From Levilactobacillus enshiensis (GTDB lineage: Bacteria > Bacillota > Bacilli > Lactobacillales > Lactobacillaceae), in NCBI RefSeq assembly GCF_007115095.1, contig NZ_SULH01000012.1:1-64000 (forward strand): DNA of 64,000 nucleotides, written 5' to 3'. How positions within the stretch are numbered: the first letter of the stretch is position 1; each line of letters starts with the position of its first letter. This document shows positions 46,101 through 55,130 of this stretch, in pieces. The position numbers and the translations under genes were made by a program. Below the pieces are notes generated by a model that was not told where the DNA came from, ran no database searches, and was given only the letters and a program-made list of their open reading frames with translations.

Positions 46101-47006
46101 ATGAAACTCGGATTGATTGGATTAGGTAAAATGGGGCTTAGCCTTGCAGAAAACGCAATGGACCATAAGCACGAAGTTGTCGGCTTTGACTTAAACAAGG
46201 ACTTTGTTGACAAGGCCGTTGCTGCTGGTGCTGAAGGCGCTAACAGTTTGGAAGAAATGGTTGCTAAGTTACCTTCTCCTAAGATTGTTTGGGTAATGGT
46301 ACCTGCCGGCAAGCCAACTGACTCAACGATCGAATCATTGAGCAACTTGTTGAACAAGGGCGACATCTTAATTGATGGTGGGAACTCTTATTACAAGGAC
46401 TCCTTACGTCACAACGAAATCCTCAAGGCCAAGGGCATCGACTTCTTTGACTGTGGGACTTCAGGTGGTATGGAAGGCGCTCGTTCACACGGGAACTTCA
46501 TGATCGGTGGGGACAACAAGGAAGCCTTCGAAACGCTTCGTCCATTGTACGAAGACATTTCCGAAGCCGATGGTTACCTTTACACTGGTAAGGCCGGTTC
46601 AGGTCACTACTTGAAGATGGTCCACAACGGAATCGAATATGGTGAAATGCAAGCCATCGCTGAAGGTTTCGAAGTTCTCGAAGCTTCCAAGTTCGACTAC
46701 GACAACGAAGCCGTTGCCAAGGTTTGGAGCCACGGTTCAGTTATCCGCGGTTGGCTCATGGAACTTGCTGAAGAAGCCTTTGCTGCTGACCCAGAATTAG
46801 ACAAGATTGCTGGTCGGATGCACGCTTCTGGTGAAGGCCAATGGACTGTTCAAGAAGGTTTGGACAGCCATGTGCCAACGCCAGTTATTGCTTTGTCATT
46901 AATGATGCGTTACCGTTCCATGCAAGATGACACCTTTACTGGTAAAGTTGTTTCAGCTTTACGTAACGGTTTTGGTGGCCACGCCATGGACAAGGCTGAC
47001 AAGTAA
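46101..47006 (+). CDS. gnd: 6-phosphogluconate dehydrogenase (decarboxylating, short type)
   Basis: 301 residues, the short form (about 300 rather than 470) found with gluconate use in Firmicutes; short forms often prefer NAD+. N-terminal Rossmann GLIGLGKMGLSLAENA; DCGTSGGMEGA; active-site Lys in GSGHYLKMVHNGIEYG (K near 173). It converts 6-phosphogluconate to ribulose-5-phosphate and CO2. ATG with AAAGGAG. First gene of gnd-gntK, 49 bp before gntK. Codon use looks highly adapted, pointing to strong expression. Confidence 0.95.
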   Translation: MKLGLIGLGKMGLSLAENAMDHKHEVVGFDLNKDFVDKAVAAGAEGANSLEEMVAKLPSPKIVWVMVPAGKPTDSTIESLSNLLNKGDILIDGGNSYYKDSLRHNEILKAKGIDFFDCGTSGGMEGARSHGNFMIGGDNKEAFETLRPLYEDISEADGYLYTGKAGSGHYLKMVHNGIEYGEMQAIAEGFEVLEASKFDYDNEAVAKVWSHGSVIRGWLMELAEEAFAADPELDKIAGRMHASGEGQWTVQEGLDSHVPTPVIALSLMMRYRSMQDDTFTGKVVSALRNGFGGHAMDKADK

Positions 47007-47055
47007 GCCTTTAACCAAAACCACTTGTAACTTGTAACACGAAAGGAAGAGCATT

Positions 47056-48606
47056 ATGGACTACATGATTGGGGTCGATATTGGGACGACCAGTGTCAAG
47101 ACCGTACTTTACGATACTGCGGGTAAGATGCAAGGCTATTCAAACAACCTGTATCCCCTCTATCAAGATGTGCCCGACATGGCTGAAGAAGATCCAGATG
47201 AGATCTTCTCCGCCATTATCGATGGGATGACCACGGTAATGCGCAAAGCAGACCTGAAGAACGGCACATTACATGGCGTTTCTTTCTCTGCTGCCATGCA
47301 CAGCTTGATCTTATTAGATGATGATCACAAGCCTTTGACCCGAGCAATCACTTGGGCTGACAACCGGGCCGTTAAGTACGCGGATGAATTGCGTGAAAAC
47401 GGTGTCGGCAAACAACTTTACGAGAAGACTGGGACGCCAATTCACCCAATGACGCCGTTGAGCAAATTGATCTGGTTACGCAATGAACAACCAGATCTGT
47501 TCAACCAAGCACGTTGGTTCGTTGGTATCAAGGAATACGTCATCTACAAATTGTTTGGTGTCTTACAAGAAGACTACTCAATTGCTAACGCAACTGGGCT
47601 GTTCAACATCTTCAACATGGACTGGGACGACCAAGCCCTTGAAGTCGCTGGGATTACCCGTGACCAATTGCCAAAGCTAGTTGACACCACTGACCAGATT
47701 ACTGGGATGAAAGCTGACTACGCTGGTGTGATCGGCATGGATCCACAAACGCCATTCATTATGGGTGCCTCTGATGGTCCCCTGGCGAACTTGGGTGTCA
47801 ACGCCATCGATCCCGGTGTCGTTGCCGTTACCATCGGAACGTCCGGTGCCGTGCGGGTCGTTACTGACAAGCCGAAGATTGATCCTAAGGGTCGGGTCTT
47901 CTGCTACTACCTGTCTAAAGATCACTGGGTCGTTGGTGGACCAGTCAACAACGGTGGGATTGTCTTCCGTTGGGTTCGTGACCAACTCTTCGCCCCAGAA
48001 AAGCTGACGGCGGAACAAATGCAGATTGATTCCTACGATCTCTTGACTGAGATTGCAGCCAAGGTTCCTGCTGGTTCCGATGGTCTCATTTTCCACCCAT
48101 TCCTAGGTGGCGAACGGGCCCCAATCTGGGACGCTAATGCTCGTGGTTCCTTCTTCGGCTTGACCCGGACCCACTCGCGGGCACACATGGTGCGTGCCGC
48201 ACTTGAAGGGATCGTTTACAACCTCTACACCGTGATGTTGGCGCTCGAAGAAGTCGTTGGCAAGCCATCTAGCATCCAAGCAACCGGTGGGTTCGCCCGC
48301 TCCGCGCTTTGGCGTCAGATGTTGGCCGACATCTTTGAACAAGACGTAACGATTCCAGAGAGTCCTGAAGGAACTGCTCTGGGTGCCGCTACGTTAGGCA
48401 TGTATGCTTTAGGAATGATTGACGACCTGGCTGCCGTGAAGAACTTTATCGGCGTTGCCAACGTTCACCACCCTAATCCAGAAACCTTCCCCGCATACCG
48501 GGCCTTGGTTCCAATTTACATTCGCCTGAGTCGACAATTGCAATCTGAGTATAAGAACATCGCTGATTATCAGCGTAAGTACGTTCACCAATCAGATAAG
48601 AAATAG
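47056..48606 (+). CDS. gntK: Gluconokinase (FGGY family)
   Basis: 516 residues. FGGY kinase with the N-terminal ATP-binding loop GVDIGTTSVKTVLYD and a C-terminal FGGY signature region (ATGGFARSALWRQMLADIFEQDV, EGTALGAATLG). It phosphorylates gluconate to 6-phosphogluconate for Gnd. ATG with GAAAGGAAGA. Between gnd and gntP. Related FGGY kinases act on xylulose or glycerol; context makes gluconate the most likely substrate. Confidence 0.93.
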   Translation: MDYMIGVDIGTTSVKTVLYDTAGKMQGYSNNLYPLYQDVPDMAEEDPDEIFSAIIDGMTTVMRKADLKNGTLHGVSFSAAMHSLILLDDDHKPLTRAITWADNRAVKYADELRENGVGKQLYEKTGTPIHPMTPLSKLIWLRNEQPDLFNQARWFVGIKEYVIYKLFGVLQEDYSIANATGLFNIFNMDWDDQALEVAGITRDQLPKLVDTTDQITGMKADYAGVIGMDPQTPFIMGASDGPLANLGVNAIDPGVVAVTIGTSGAVRVVTDKPKIDPKGRVFCYYLSKDHWVVGGPVNNGGIVFRWVRDQLFAPEKLTAEQMQIDSYDLLTEIAAKVPAGSDGLIFHPFLGGERAPIWDANARGSFFGLTRTHSRAHMVRAALEGIVYNLYTVMLALEEVVGKPSSIQATGGFARSALWRQMLADIFEQDVTIPESPEGTALGAATLGMYALGMIDDLAAVKNFIGVANVHHPNPETFPAYRALVPIYIRLSRQLQSEYKNIADYQRKYVHQSDKK

Positions 48607-48670
48607 TTTTGCAGATTTAGTATTTTCAGAAAACTAACCCGATAAATTTATGGGTTTTGAAACTAAACTG

Positions 48671-48699
48671 TATACAAAACTTTATTAATCAAGTACAAT
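48671..48699 (+). promoter_or_regulatory. gntP promoter
   Basis: -35 TATACA (48671-48676), 17-bp spacer, -10 TACAAT (48694-48699). It gives gntP its own transcript with a leader that folds into the hairpin at 48718. Confidence 0.55.
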
Positions 48700-48717
48700 G
48701 TGAGTAATCATATTGGG

Positions 48718-48744
48718 AAGCCAGTGTTTTCACGCTGGCTTTTC
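48718..48744 (+). terminator. Hairpin in the gntP leader (attenuator-like)
   Basis: An AAGCCAG/CTGGCTT stem (48718-48724 with 48735-48741), a TTTTC tail, lying between the gntP promoter and its ribosome site. It could stop read-through from gntK or act as an attenuator for gntP. Confidence 0.55.
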
Positions 48745-48775
48745 AAAATTCACTAAATGAAAGGGCTTACTTATA

Positions 48776-50134
48776 ATGGAGCTTATCGCACTTTTAATCG
48801 GGGTCATCTTCTTATTGGTCCTCATCATCAAGTTTAAGATCAATACTTTCGTTTCCCTGATTCTTACTTCTGTTCTAACAGCCATGCTGCTGGGAATGGA
48901 CCTCACCAAAATTGCTACGACGATTGAGGCTGGGATTGGGAGCCAACTTGGCGAACTGTCCTTAGTCTTTGGGTTTGGTGCCATGCTGGGTCGGTTAGTT
49001 GCCGATGCCGGTGGGGCCTACGTGATTGCCACAACACTGATTGATAAATTTGGGAAACAGCGTCTGCAATTAGCCATTATGTTAGCGTCATTTATTCTTG
49101 GGATTGCACTGTTCTTCGAAGTTGGGATGGTCTTGTTGATCCCTATCGTCTTCGCCATTGCCGTTGAAGCCGAAGTACCAATTCTCTACTTGGGGATTTC
49201 CATGGCGGCCGCTTTGTCCGTTACCCATGGATTCTTACCACCTCACCCGGCACCAGTTGCCATTGCGCAAGTTTTAGGTGCCAACGATGGTAAGGTTCTC
49301 TTGTTCGGTTTAGTCGTTGCGATTCCTGCAGCCATCGTTGCCGGACCAATGTTCACCAAGCTCGCTCAGAAATTTGCGCCAGCTGCATTTGAACGTAAAG
49401 GAAACTTATCTTCATTAGGTGAAGTTAAGACCTTCAAGCCTTCTGAAGCACCTAGCTTTGGCCTGTCCGTTCTGACTTCCCTCTTCCCCGTGATCTTAAT
49501 GGCCATCACGACCATCTACAAGATGACGGTCGATGGTGGGGCAACTCCTACCAAGAATGCATCGATGCTAGACCAAATCGTTGCCTTGATCGGTGACCCA
49601 GCTATCGCGATGTTGATTTCATTGCTCGTTGCTATGTTTACCATGGGCTGGGGTCGGAATCGAAAGACCGCAGACATCATGGCAACCTTGGAAAATGCCG
49701 TTAAGTCAATTGCTATGCTGCTGTTAGTTATTGGTGGTGGTGGCGCCTTCAAGCAAGTCCTCATCGACGGTGGTGTTGGTAAAGAAGTTGCCAAGCTCTT
49801 CATTGACTCCAACATGTCCCCACTGATCTTAGGGTGGTTAGTCGCTGTGGTCCTCCGGGTTGCTTTAGGTTCCGCAACCGTTTCTGCTTTGACCGCCGCT
49901 GGGATTGTTGCCCCACTGATGGCACAATCCGGTGTTGATCCTGCCTTGATGGTACTGGCCATTGGTGCCGGTTCCTTAGCCGCATCTCACGTGAACGATG
50001 CTGGGTTCTGGATGTTCAGAGAATACTTTGATTTAACCGTTAAGCAAACGTTGAGTATTTGGACGGTATTGGAAACCGTGATTTCCATCGTCGGTATTCT
50101 GATCGTGCTGATTCTGAACATGGCATTCCATTAA
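48776..50134 (+). CDS. gntP: Gluconate permease, GntP family (copy 2)
   Basis: 452 residues, about twelve membrane segments, clearly a paralogue of the gene at 38487 (shared FGFGAMLGRLVADAGG, GFLPPHPAPVAIAQVLGAN and SHVNDAGFWMFREYF). It brings in gluconate with H+. The ATG has AAAGGG. It sits 169 bp after gntK with a separate promoter, completing the uptake-kinase-dehydrogenase module. Strong terminator at 50169. Confidence 0.95.
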   Translation: MELIALLIGVIFLLVLIIKFKINTFVSLILTSVLTAMLLGMDLTKIATTIEAGIGSQLGELSLVFGFGAMLGRLVADAGGAYVIATTLIDKFGKQRLQLAIMLASFILGIALFFEVGMVLLIPIVFAIAVEAEVPILYLGISMAAALSVTHGFLPPHPAPVAIAQVLGANDGKVLLFGLVVAIPAAIVAGPMFTKLAQKFAPAAFERKGNLSSLGEVKTFKPSEAPSFGLSVLTSLFPVILMAITTIYKMTVDGGATPTKNASMLDQIVALIGDPAIAMLISLLVAMFTMGWGRNRKTADIMATLENAVKSIAMLLLVIGGGGAFKQVLIDGGVGKEVAKLFIDSNMSPLILGWLVAVVLRVALGSATVSALTAAGIVAPLMAQSGVDPALMVLAIGAGSLAASHVNDAGFWMFREYFDLTVKQTLSIWTVLETVISIVGILIVLILNMAFH

Positions 50135-50168
50135 ATTCTAATTTCTGACAGATCAATTCGAGTTTATG

Positions 50169-50200
50169 AGGGTTGGGACAAAGGTCCTGACCCTTTTTTA
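50169..50200 (+). terminator. gntP terminator
   Basis: A GGGTTGGGAC/GTCCTGACCC type stem with short AAAG loop and T6. Confidence 0.85.
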
Positions 50201-50205
50201 TTGTC

Positions 50206-50336
50206 TGACTAAAGGCTGAAAGCACAATGTAAGCCGACCGGTAAGGCGACCAGACCACCAAGTTGCCTAGTTTTAGGACCATTGTTGCTAGCACAGGCAT
50301 GGGCCGTCCTTTGGAACTTGCAGCCTTTGCTTGTCA
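50206..50336 (+). repeat. MITE-like repeat copy R4 (short)
   Basis: 131 bp. Left end TGACTAAAGGCTGAAA (15 of 16 matches to the R5 terminal repeat). Right end is a degenerate reverse copy (about 50318-50336). The inside matches only the outer part of the R1 dyad module (GGTAAGGCGAC, GCTAGCACAGGCAT). It looks like an internally deleted copy. Located between gntP and the permease gene. Confidence 0.7.
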
Positions 50337-50409
50337 TAGCGCATCGCCAGCACTAGAATTTCTTAGCGAATTTTCACAAAGTCCTCCGCAAGACGTTCAG
50401 ATTACGTGC

Positions 50410-50431
50410 TATAATGATTGAATCAGTCATT
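50410..50431 (+). promoter_or_regulatory. -10 and overlapping dyad of the permease gene
   Basis: Consensus -10 TATAAT (50410-50415) overlaps the dyad AATGATTGA-A-TCAGTCATT (50413-50431; 8 of 9 pairs). No good -35 is seen, which would suit an activator or simple repression at this dyad. Confidence 0.5.
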
Positions 50432-50456
50432 TGAGAGCAGAGAGAGGAGTTTTACC

Positions 50457-51773
50457 TTGGCAAAGGAGTTACGCCGTGAAATCGGCACGTTTACCGCCCT
50501 AGCGACCGTCATGGGGACCGTTATCGGTGGCGGGGTATTCTTTAAAACGGCTAGTGTAGTGGCTGCCAACCACTCCGCTAATATGACCCTCGCCGCCTGG
50601 ATTCTAGGTGGCCTCCTGACTATCTGTGCGGGTCTGACCAGCGCGGAACTTGCAGCAGCTATTCCACGAACTGGTGGTGCCATGCGGTATCTCGAGTACG
50701 CCTATGGCAAGCCCGTGGGTTTCTTGATGGGCTGGGCACAGATGTTGGTCTACTACCCCGCCAATATCGCCGCACTGTCGATCATCTTTGGCGTGCAGTT
50801 TGTCGCCCTCTTCCATCTGGCAGCGGCTTGGCAGTTACCGGTCGCCGTGCTGTGTGGTCTCAGCATTACCGGCCTCAACTTTCTGGGGGCCAAAGTCGGT
50901 GGGACCGTTCAGTCCATCGCCTTAATCTTTAAATTAATTCCCATCATCGTTATTGTCATCTTTGGGCTCTTTGCCCCTGCACAGACGACCATTCAGCTTT
51001 GGCCGATTACCACCGGTGATCATATCGGCTGGGGAAGTGCTTTTTCTTCCAGCCTGTTGGCGACCATGTTCGCCTATGACGGTTGGATCAACATTGGTAA
51101 CATTGCTGGCGAGATGAAGCATCCGGAGCGTGACCTGCCCCGGGCCATCGTCTTAGGACTGGCCCTGATCACCGTGGTCTACACGCTGATCAACCTGGTC
51201 TTCTTGAAGACCTTACCGATCGACCTGATCGCTGGGAATCAAAATGCGGCGGCCGATGCCTCCATGAAACTGTTTGGTCAATTTGGTGGCAAATTAGTCA
51301 CCATCGGGATTCTCGTCTCCGTTTACGGTGCGATCAACGGGTACACATTGACTGGAATGCGGGTGCCGTTTGCCATGGCAGAAGAGGACAGTTTGCCCTT
51401 CTCTAAATATTTTCGGCGGCTTTCACCGCGGACCTACGTGCCCTACTTTGCCGGGAGCGTTCAGTTTGGGATTGCCCTGATTATGATGTTCATGGGTAAT
51501 TTTGATGTCTTGACCGATATGCTGGTCTTCGTCATGTGGGTCTTCAACTGTCTCATCTTCCTGGCCGTATTCAAGCTACGCCACCAAAACCCTGAGCTTA
51601 ACCGCCCTTACAAAGTTCCGGGCTATCCGGTAATCCCGTTAATTGCGCTAGTTGGTGGCATTTTCATTCTCGTTACCACTTTAGTGACCGAAACGGGGCT
51701 GGCCGTGACTGGACTCGCCCTCACCGCAATTGGCTTGCCCATTTACTTCTGGCATCAAAAACGCTTAAACTAA
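50457..51773 (+). CDS. Amino acid permease, SteT/LAT-like (APC superfamily)
   Basis: 438 residues from TTG 50457 (AGAGAGGAG 7 nt upstream); 13 extra codons upstream have no site. N-terminus REIGTFTALATVMGTVIGGGVFFK, with the GxIxGxGIF-like loop of APC transporters, and about twelve membrane segments. SteT-like proteins exchange Ser/Thr and other neutral amino acids. The substrate is not certain. It does not overlap other units, and a strong terminator follows. Confidence 0.9.
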   Translation: MAKELRREIGTFTALATVMGTVIGGGVFFKTASVVAANHSANMTLAAWILGGLLTICAGLTSAELAAAIPRTGGAMRYLEYAYGKPVGFLMGWAQMLVYYPANIAALSIIFGVQFVALFHLAAAWQLPVAVLCGLSITGLNFLGAKVGGTVQSIALIFKLIPIIVIVIFGLFAPAQTTIQLWPITTGDHIGWGSAFSSSLLATMFAYDGWINIGNIAGEMKHPERDLPRAIVLGLALITVVYTLINLVFLKTLPIDLIAGNQNAAADASMKLFGQFGGKLVTIGILVSVYGAINGYTLTGMRVPFAMAEEDSLPFSKYFRRLSPRTYVPYFAGSVQFGIALIMMFMGNFDVLTDMLVFVMWVFNCLIFLAVFKLRHQNPELNRPYKVPGYPVIPLIALVGGIFILVTTLVTETGLAVTGLALTAIGLPIYFWHQKRLN

Positions 51774-51826
51774 AAAAATAAAATCACCGTCACTGACAAT
51801 TTTATCAGTGAACGGTGATTTTTTAT
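51774..51826. terminator. Terminator, probably bidirectional
   Basis: An AAATCACCGT-CACTGA/TCAGTG-AACGGTGATTT stem (one bulge) with T6 on the plus strand and T7 on the minus strand. Confidence 0.85.
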
Positions 51827-51840
51827 TTGCGAACTAAAGT

Positions 51841-51957
51841 TCCGAAGTACGGCTCAAGCCTGTTCTACCAGCAAAAGTGACCGTAAACTTAAACAACTTG
51901 GTGGTCTGGGCGCCTTACAGCCGGAGTGCGCCCAATTTAAACTACTTTAACGGGGCT
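51841..51957 (+). repeat. MITE-like repeat copy R6 (fragment)
   Basis: Partial match to the family: AAGCCTGTTCTACCAGCAA, ACAACTTGGTGGTCTGGGCGCCTTACAGCCGG in outline, then AGTGCGCCCAATTTAAACTA as in the end of the R1/R5 second module. No terminal repeat remains. It lies between the permease terminator and the gshA stop. Confidence 0.5.
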
Positions 51958-51958
51958 T

Positions 51959-53476
51959 CTAATAGTGCAAGGGCGCTGGTAACGGTGGTAAGTCTGGGAA
52001 CAACTGCCGTAACCGTTTGTCTGGGTCGGCGACCTTGGTATCACGATCCTGTAAGACCTGAGTGACCCCATCGAAAGTGAACATCAGCAAGTCATCGCCG
52101 TCTTCATCCCGGACCTGGAAGAACCGAATGCCATCTTGCATGGCAACCAGCACAAACCGTTGTGCGTAGTCACTCAACTGCTTGAGCCGGGGCAACAACT
52201 GGTCAGTACCTAGTCGTTCATGATACCAGCGACGAGCAACAGCCTGACCGTATGTCATCAGGCTATCCTGCTCGACGTGTGCCATCAGCTTGGCCGCTGG
52301 TGTCAACTCAGGATGCATCAAGACCTCTTCAAGATCATCAATGACCCCCCATTGCTCCGTATGGGCCTGTAGCTGATCGGCCATCGCTCGCATTTCCTTA
52401 AAAACACGTTCACCGGCAGCCTGATATTGTGTCGGTGCTAGTGGATTCTCTAAGGCGACTGCCTGGTTCTGATCCCGTGCGGCACCTAAGGCCGTGTTTA
52501 AATCATCGGGGAGATTCCGCGTCAACAAGTAGATCATGAAAATCTTCAAGAAGTACAGGGCGTGCCGGCTAACACCATTGGCAGTAAACGGCGTGTTGTC
52601 AAAATCGCGTAGCTCAAGGTATTGAATGCCGCCGGTCAAAAAGTCGCGGGCATTCCCCTGCCCTTTGAGGCGAACTGGTCCATAAAACTCATGGGCGGAG
52701 AAGTAAGTCCCATTGTCGATCAAACGTTGTAACTGCGTCAGATGGGCTGGCAACGAAGCGTACGTCACCTGTTCTTGGGGAAAGTTCACGAAACCATAGC
52801 GACTATTGCGAATACTCCGCACTGGCCGCTTTAACGCGTCCGGTACCGTTTCAAAGAAGCCCTTTTCGGCAATTGGACTTGCCCCAAAGAGATAGGTCAA
52901 TAGCCACTGGTAACGCACAAAGTTTTGGGTGATCCGGAAGTACAAGGCGTTTTTAAAGCCGACTAGTGAATCAAATTCCTTAGTATAGTGACTGTAAAGC
53001 CGATGAATAACGGGATCTGGCAAACTGTAATTGACGTGAACCCCCGTCAAACAGCCATGTTGAATGCCATATTTTTTCAGTAAATACTCCCGGTACGGCC
53101 GAATGGCGGGACGATCAAAGTGACCGGCCACAAATTTTAGATCGTCGGGATCCATCACCGGCGGCATACTCAACGGCCAAATTCGGTCGTCTCCTTCGAG
53201 TGACCGATAGACCACCGTTTGCAAGGTATCTAATTGATCCAGCGTCCCCCCAATATTAGGGTTGGGATCGGTGATGACCTCCAACTGTGTTTCAGTAAAG
53301 TCCGTTTGAAGATATGGGTGAAAGGTCCGTGACCCCAGCTTACTTGGATGGGGCTGGCGACTCAACCGACCATGCTGGTCAATTCGCTGTTCTTCAATTT
53401 CAAGCCCCACGAGACTGTGATAAAGTTGTTCTGATAAGTTCTCTTCGCGAATAACCGCTAATAAATTGTCTAGCAT
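51959..53476 (-). CDS. gshA: Glutamate-cysteine ligase (GshA-like, stand-alone)
   Basis: 505 residues. Resembles the gamma-glutamylcysteine synthetase half of GshAB: GLEIEEQRI at the start (active-site acidic patch), LGSRTFHPYLQTDFTETQLEVITDP, DDRIWPLSMPP and a substrate loop YGIQHGCLTGVHVNYS. There is no ATP-grasp domain for the second step, so it would make gamma-glutamylcysteine only, unless glutathione synthetase is elsewhere. ATG with AGGGGA about 10 nt upstream. Monocistronic. Confidence 0.87.
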   Translation of the reverse strand: MLDNLLAVIREENLSEQLYHSLVGLEIEEQRIDQHGRLSRQPHPSKLGSRTFHPYLQTDFTETQLEVITDPNPNIGGTLDQLDTLQTVVYRSLEGDDRIWPLSMPPVMDPDDLKFVAGHFDRPAIRPYREYLLKKYGIQHGCLTGVHVNYSLPDPVIHRLYSHYTKEFDSLVGFKNALYFRITQNFVRYQWLLTYLFGASPIAEKGFFETVPDALKRPVRSIRNSRYGFVNFPQEQVTYASLPAHLTQLQRLIDNGTYFSAHEFYGPVRLKGQGNARDFLTGGIQYLELRDFDNTPFTANGVSRHALYFLKIFMIYLLTRNLPDDLNTALGAARDQNQAVALENPLAPTQYQAAGERVFKEMRAMADQLQAHTEQWGVIDDLEEVLMHPELTPAAKLMAHVEQDSLMTYGQAVARRWYHERLGTDQLLPRLKQLSDYAQRFVLVAMQDGIRFFQVRDEDGDDLLMFTFDGVTQVLQDRDTKVADPDKRLRQLFPDLPPLPAPLHY

Positions 53477-53790
53477 GGCGGCAACATCCCCTGACCTTCA
53501 ATATGATTAACTTAACCTAAAGTGTAAACAAAAACAGGCGTTCTGTCACTGATATTGTTCGAATTTTTACAAAAAAAGTCAGTTCTGACAAATCGCTAGC
53601 TAGCCAGCGCCTTTAACCTTTCAGTCGTCAACTTACTATCCCCTAATTTTTCGGCCCCAGACTTTCTACGCTAACGATAAGCCATGCCCAACTTTCCCCC
53701 CTGATCGACCCAGACCAAACAAATACCCCCGATCCACAAAGGACCAGGGGCACTTGCTGCAGAACAGCTCAGCTAGTTTCTAATTTCCAC
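53477..53790 (-). other. gshA promoter region; gap before pdp end
   Basis: A possible gshA promoter on the minus strand is TTTACA-17-CATATT (around 53540-53505). A weak hairpin with CCCC..GGGG arms at about 53726-53752 may end the deo operon. A stretch at 53613-53632 (CTTTAACCTTTCAGTCGTCA) recalls the MITE terminal repeat but is too short to claim. No gene is seen. Confidence 0.4.
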
Positions 53791-55089
53791 TTACCGAACC
53801 GTTTCGTGAATCAGCGTAAATGGTTCTGCTGAGTCACTAATTTCAATGTTGTCGTATAACCGCTTCTTGATATCTTCAACATCTTCGCGGTTACTGTAGA
53901 TGGTCAACAAGGTGTCGCCTTCCTTGACAGCATCGCCAACCTTCTTATTCATCATGATACCAACGGCATAATCAAGCTTGTCGTCAGCCTTTTGCCGGCC
54001 GCCACCAAGCAGCATGCTGGCAATACCCATTTCATCAGCTTCGACCTTGCTAACGACCCCACTAGCCTTGGCTGGTAGCGGAATCTTGTATTTGGCTTGT
54101 GGCATGATTTCTGGGTGGTCGATCACGCTACGGTCGCCACCTTGAGCTTCAACCATATCCCCAAACTTCTTCAGTGCGGAACCATCAGTAATGGTCTTTT
54201 CACACATTGCCCGGGCTTCATCCAACGTCTTCGCCTTACCGGACATCACAACCATGTGTGACCCTAACGTCAAGACTAAGTCGGTGATGTCAGCTGGTGC
54301 TTCGCCCTTCAACAGGTCGATAGATTCTTTGATTTCCAAAGCGTTCCCAATGGCATTCCCCAGCGGTTGATTCATATCGGAAATGATGGCCATGCAGTCC
54401 ATACCAACCCCTTTACCGATACCAACTAAGGCCTTGGCCAATTCACGAGAGTCATCTAAGGTCTTCATGAAGGCACCAGCACCGGTCTTCACATCAATAA
54501 CTAAAGCGTCAGTCCCGGAAGCAATCTTCTTACTCATGATGGAGCTGGCAATCAATGGAATTGAGTCCACGGTGTCCGTCACGTCACGCAGGGCATAGAT
54601 CTTCTTGTCAGCAGGGGCAATGTTCCCGGTAGCCCCAACAATGGCTAAGCCTTTGTCCTTAACTTGTTCGATAAAAGCATCTTCGCTGATTTCAACTTGG
54701 TATCCTGGAATCGCTTCCAATTTATCCAACGTCCCACCAGTGTGGCCCAGGCCACGACCAGAGATCATGGGTACGGGGATTCCTAATGCCGCAACGATTG
54801 GCGCTAGCGGAATACTCGTTTTGTCCCCAACACCACCGGTTGAGTGCTTGTCGACCTTCATGCCAGGAATGCTGGACAGGTCCAAGTGGTCCCCGGACTT
54901 CATCATCGCCATGGTGAGCTCTGAGCGTTCAGCGTCCGTCATGTCCTTGAAGTAAGTTGCCATCAGAAAGGCACTCGTTTGGTAATCAGGAATCTCACCG
55001 GAAACGACGCCATCAACAAACGTCTGGATTTCTTCCTTAGTTAATTCGCCACCGTTACGTTTCTTATCAATAATATCAACCATTCTCAT
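53791..55089 (-). CDS. pdp: Pyrimidine-nucleoside phosphorylase
   Basis: 432 residues. It splits uridine, thymidine and deoxyuridine with phosphate. Motifs: [47 protein letters not shown] (phosphate and pyrimidine site, ~80-125), and the C-terminal domain from ~residue 345. ATG with GGAG. Last gene of deoC-deoB-deoD-deoR-pdp. Confidence 0.95.
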   Translation of the reverse strand: MRMVDIIDKKRNGGELTKEEIQTFVDGVVSGEIPDYQTSAFLMATYFKDMTDAERSELTMAMMKSGDHLDLSSIPGMKVDKHSTGGVGDKTSIPLAPIVAALGIPVPMISGRGLGHTGGTLDKLEAIPGYQVEISEDAFIEQVKDKGLAIVGATGNIAPADKKIYALRDVTDTVDSIPLIASSIMSKKIASGTDALVIDVKTGAGAFMKTLDDSRELAKALVGIGKGVGMDCMAIISDMNQPLGNAIGNALEIKESIDLLKGEAPADITDLVLTLGSHMVVMSGKAKTLDEARAMCEKTITDGSALKKFGDMVEAQGGDRSVIDHPEIMPQAKYKIPLPAKASGVVSKVEADEMGIASMLLGGGRQKADDKLDYAVGIMMNKKVGDAVKEGDTLLTIYSNREDVEDIKKRLYDNIEISDSAEPFTLIHETVR

Positions 55090-55130
55090 AATTAAGCCAC
55101 TCCATTTCTAAGTCAGTGACATCACCGGCG

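Noticed and set aside
53613-53632. A further terminal repeat of the MITE-like family
   Set aside because: Similar in outline only, with no matching inner sequence.
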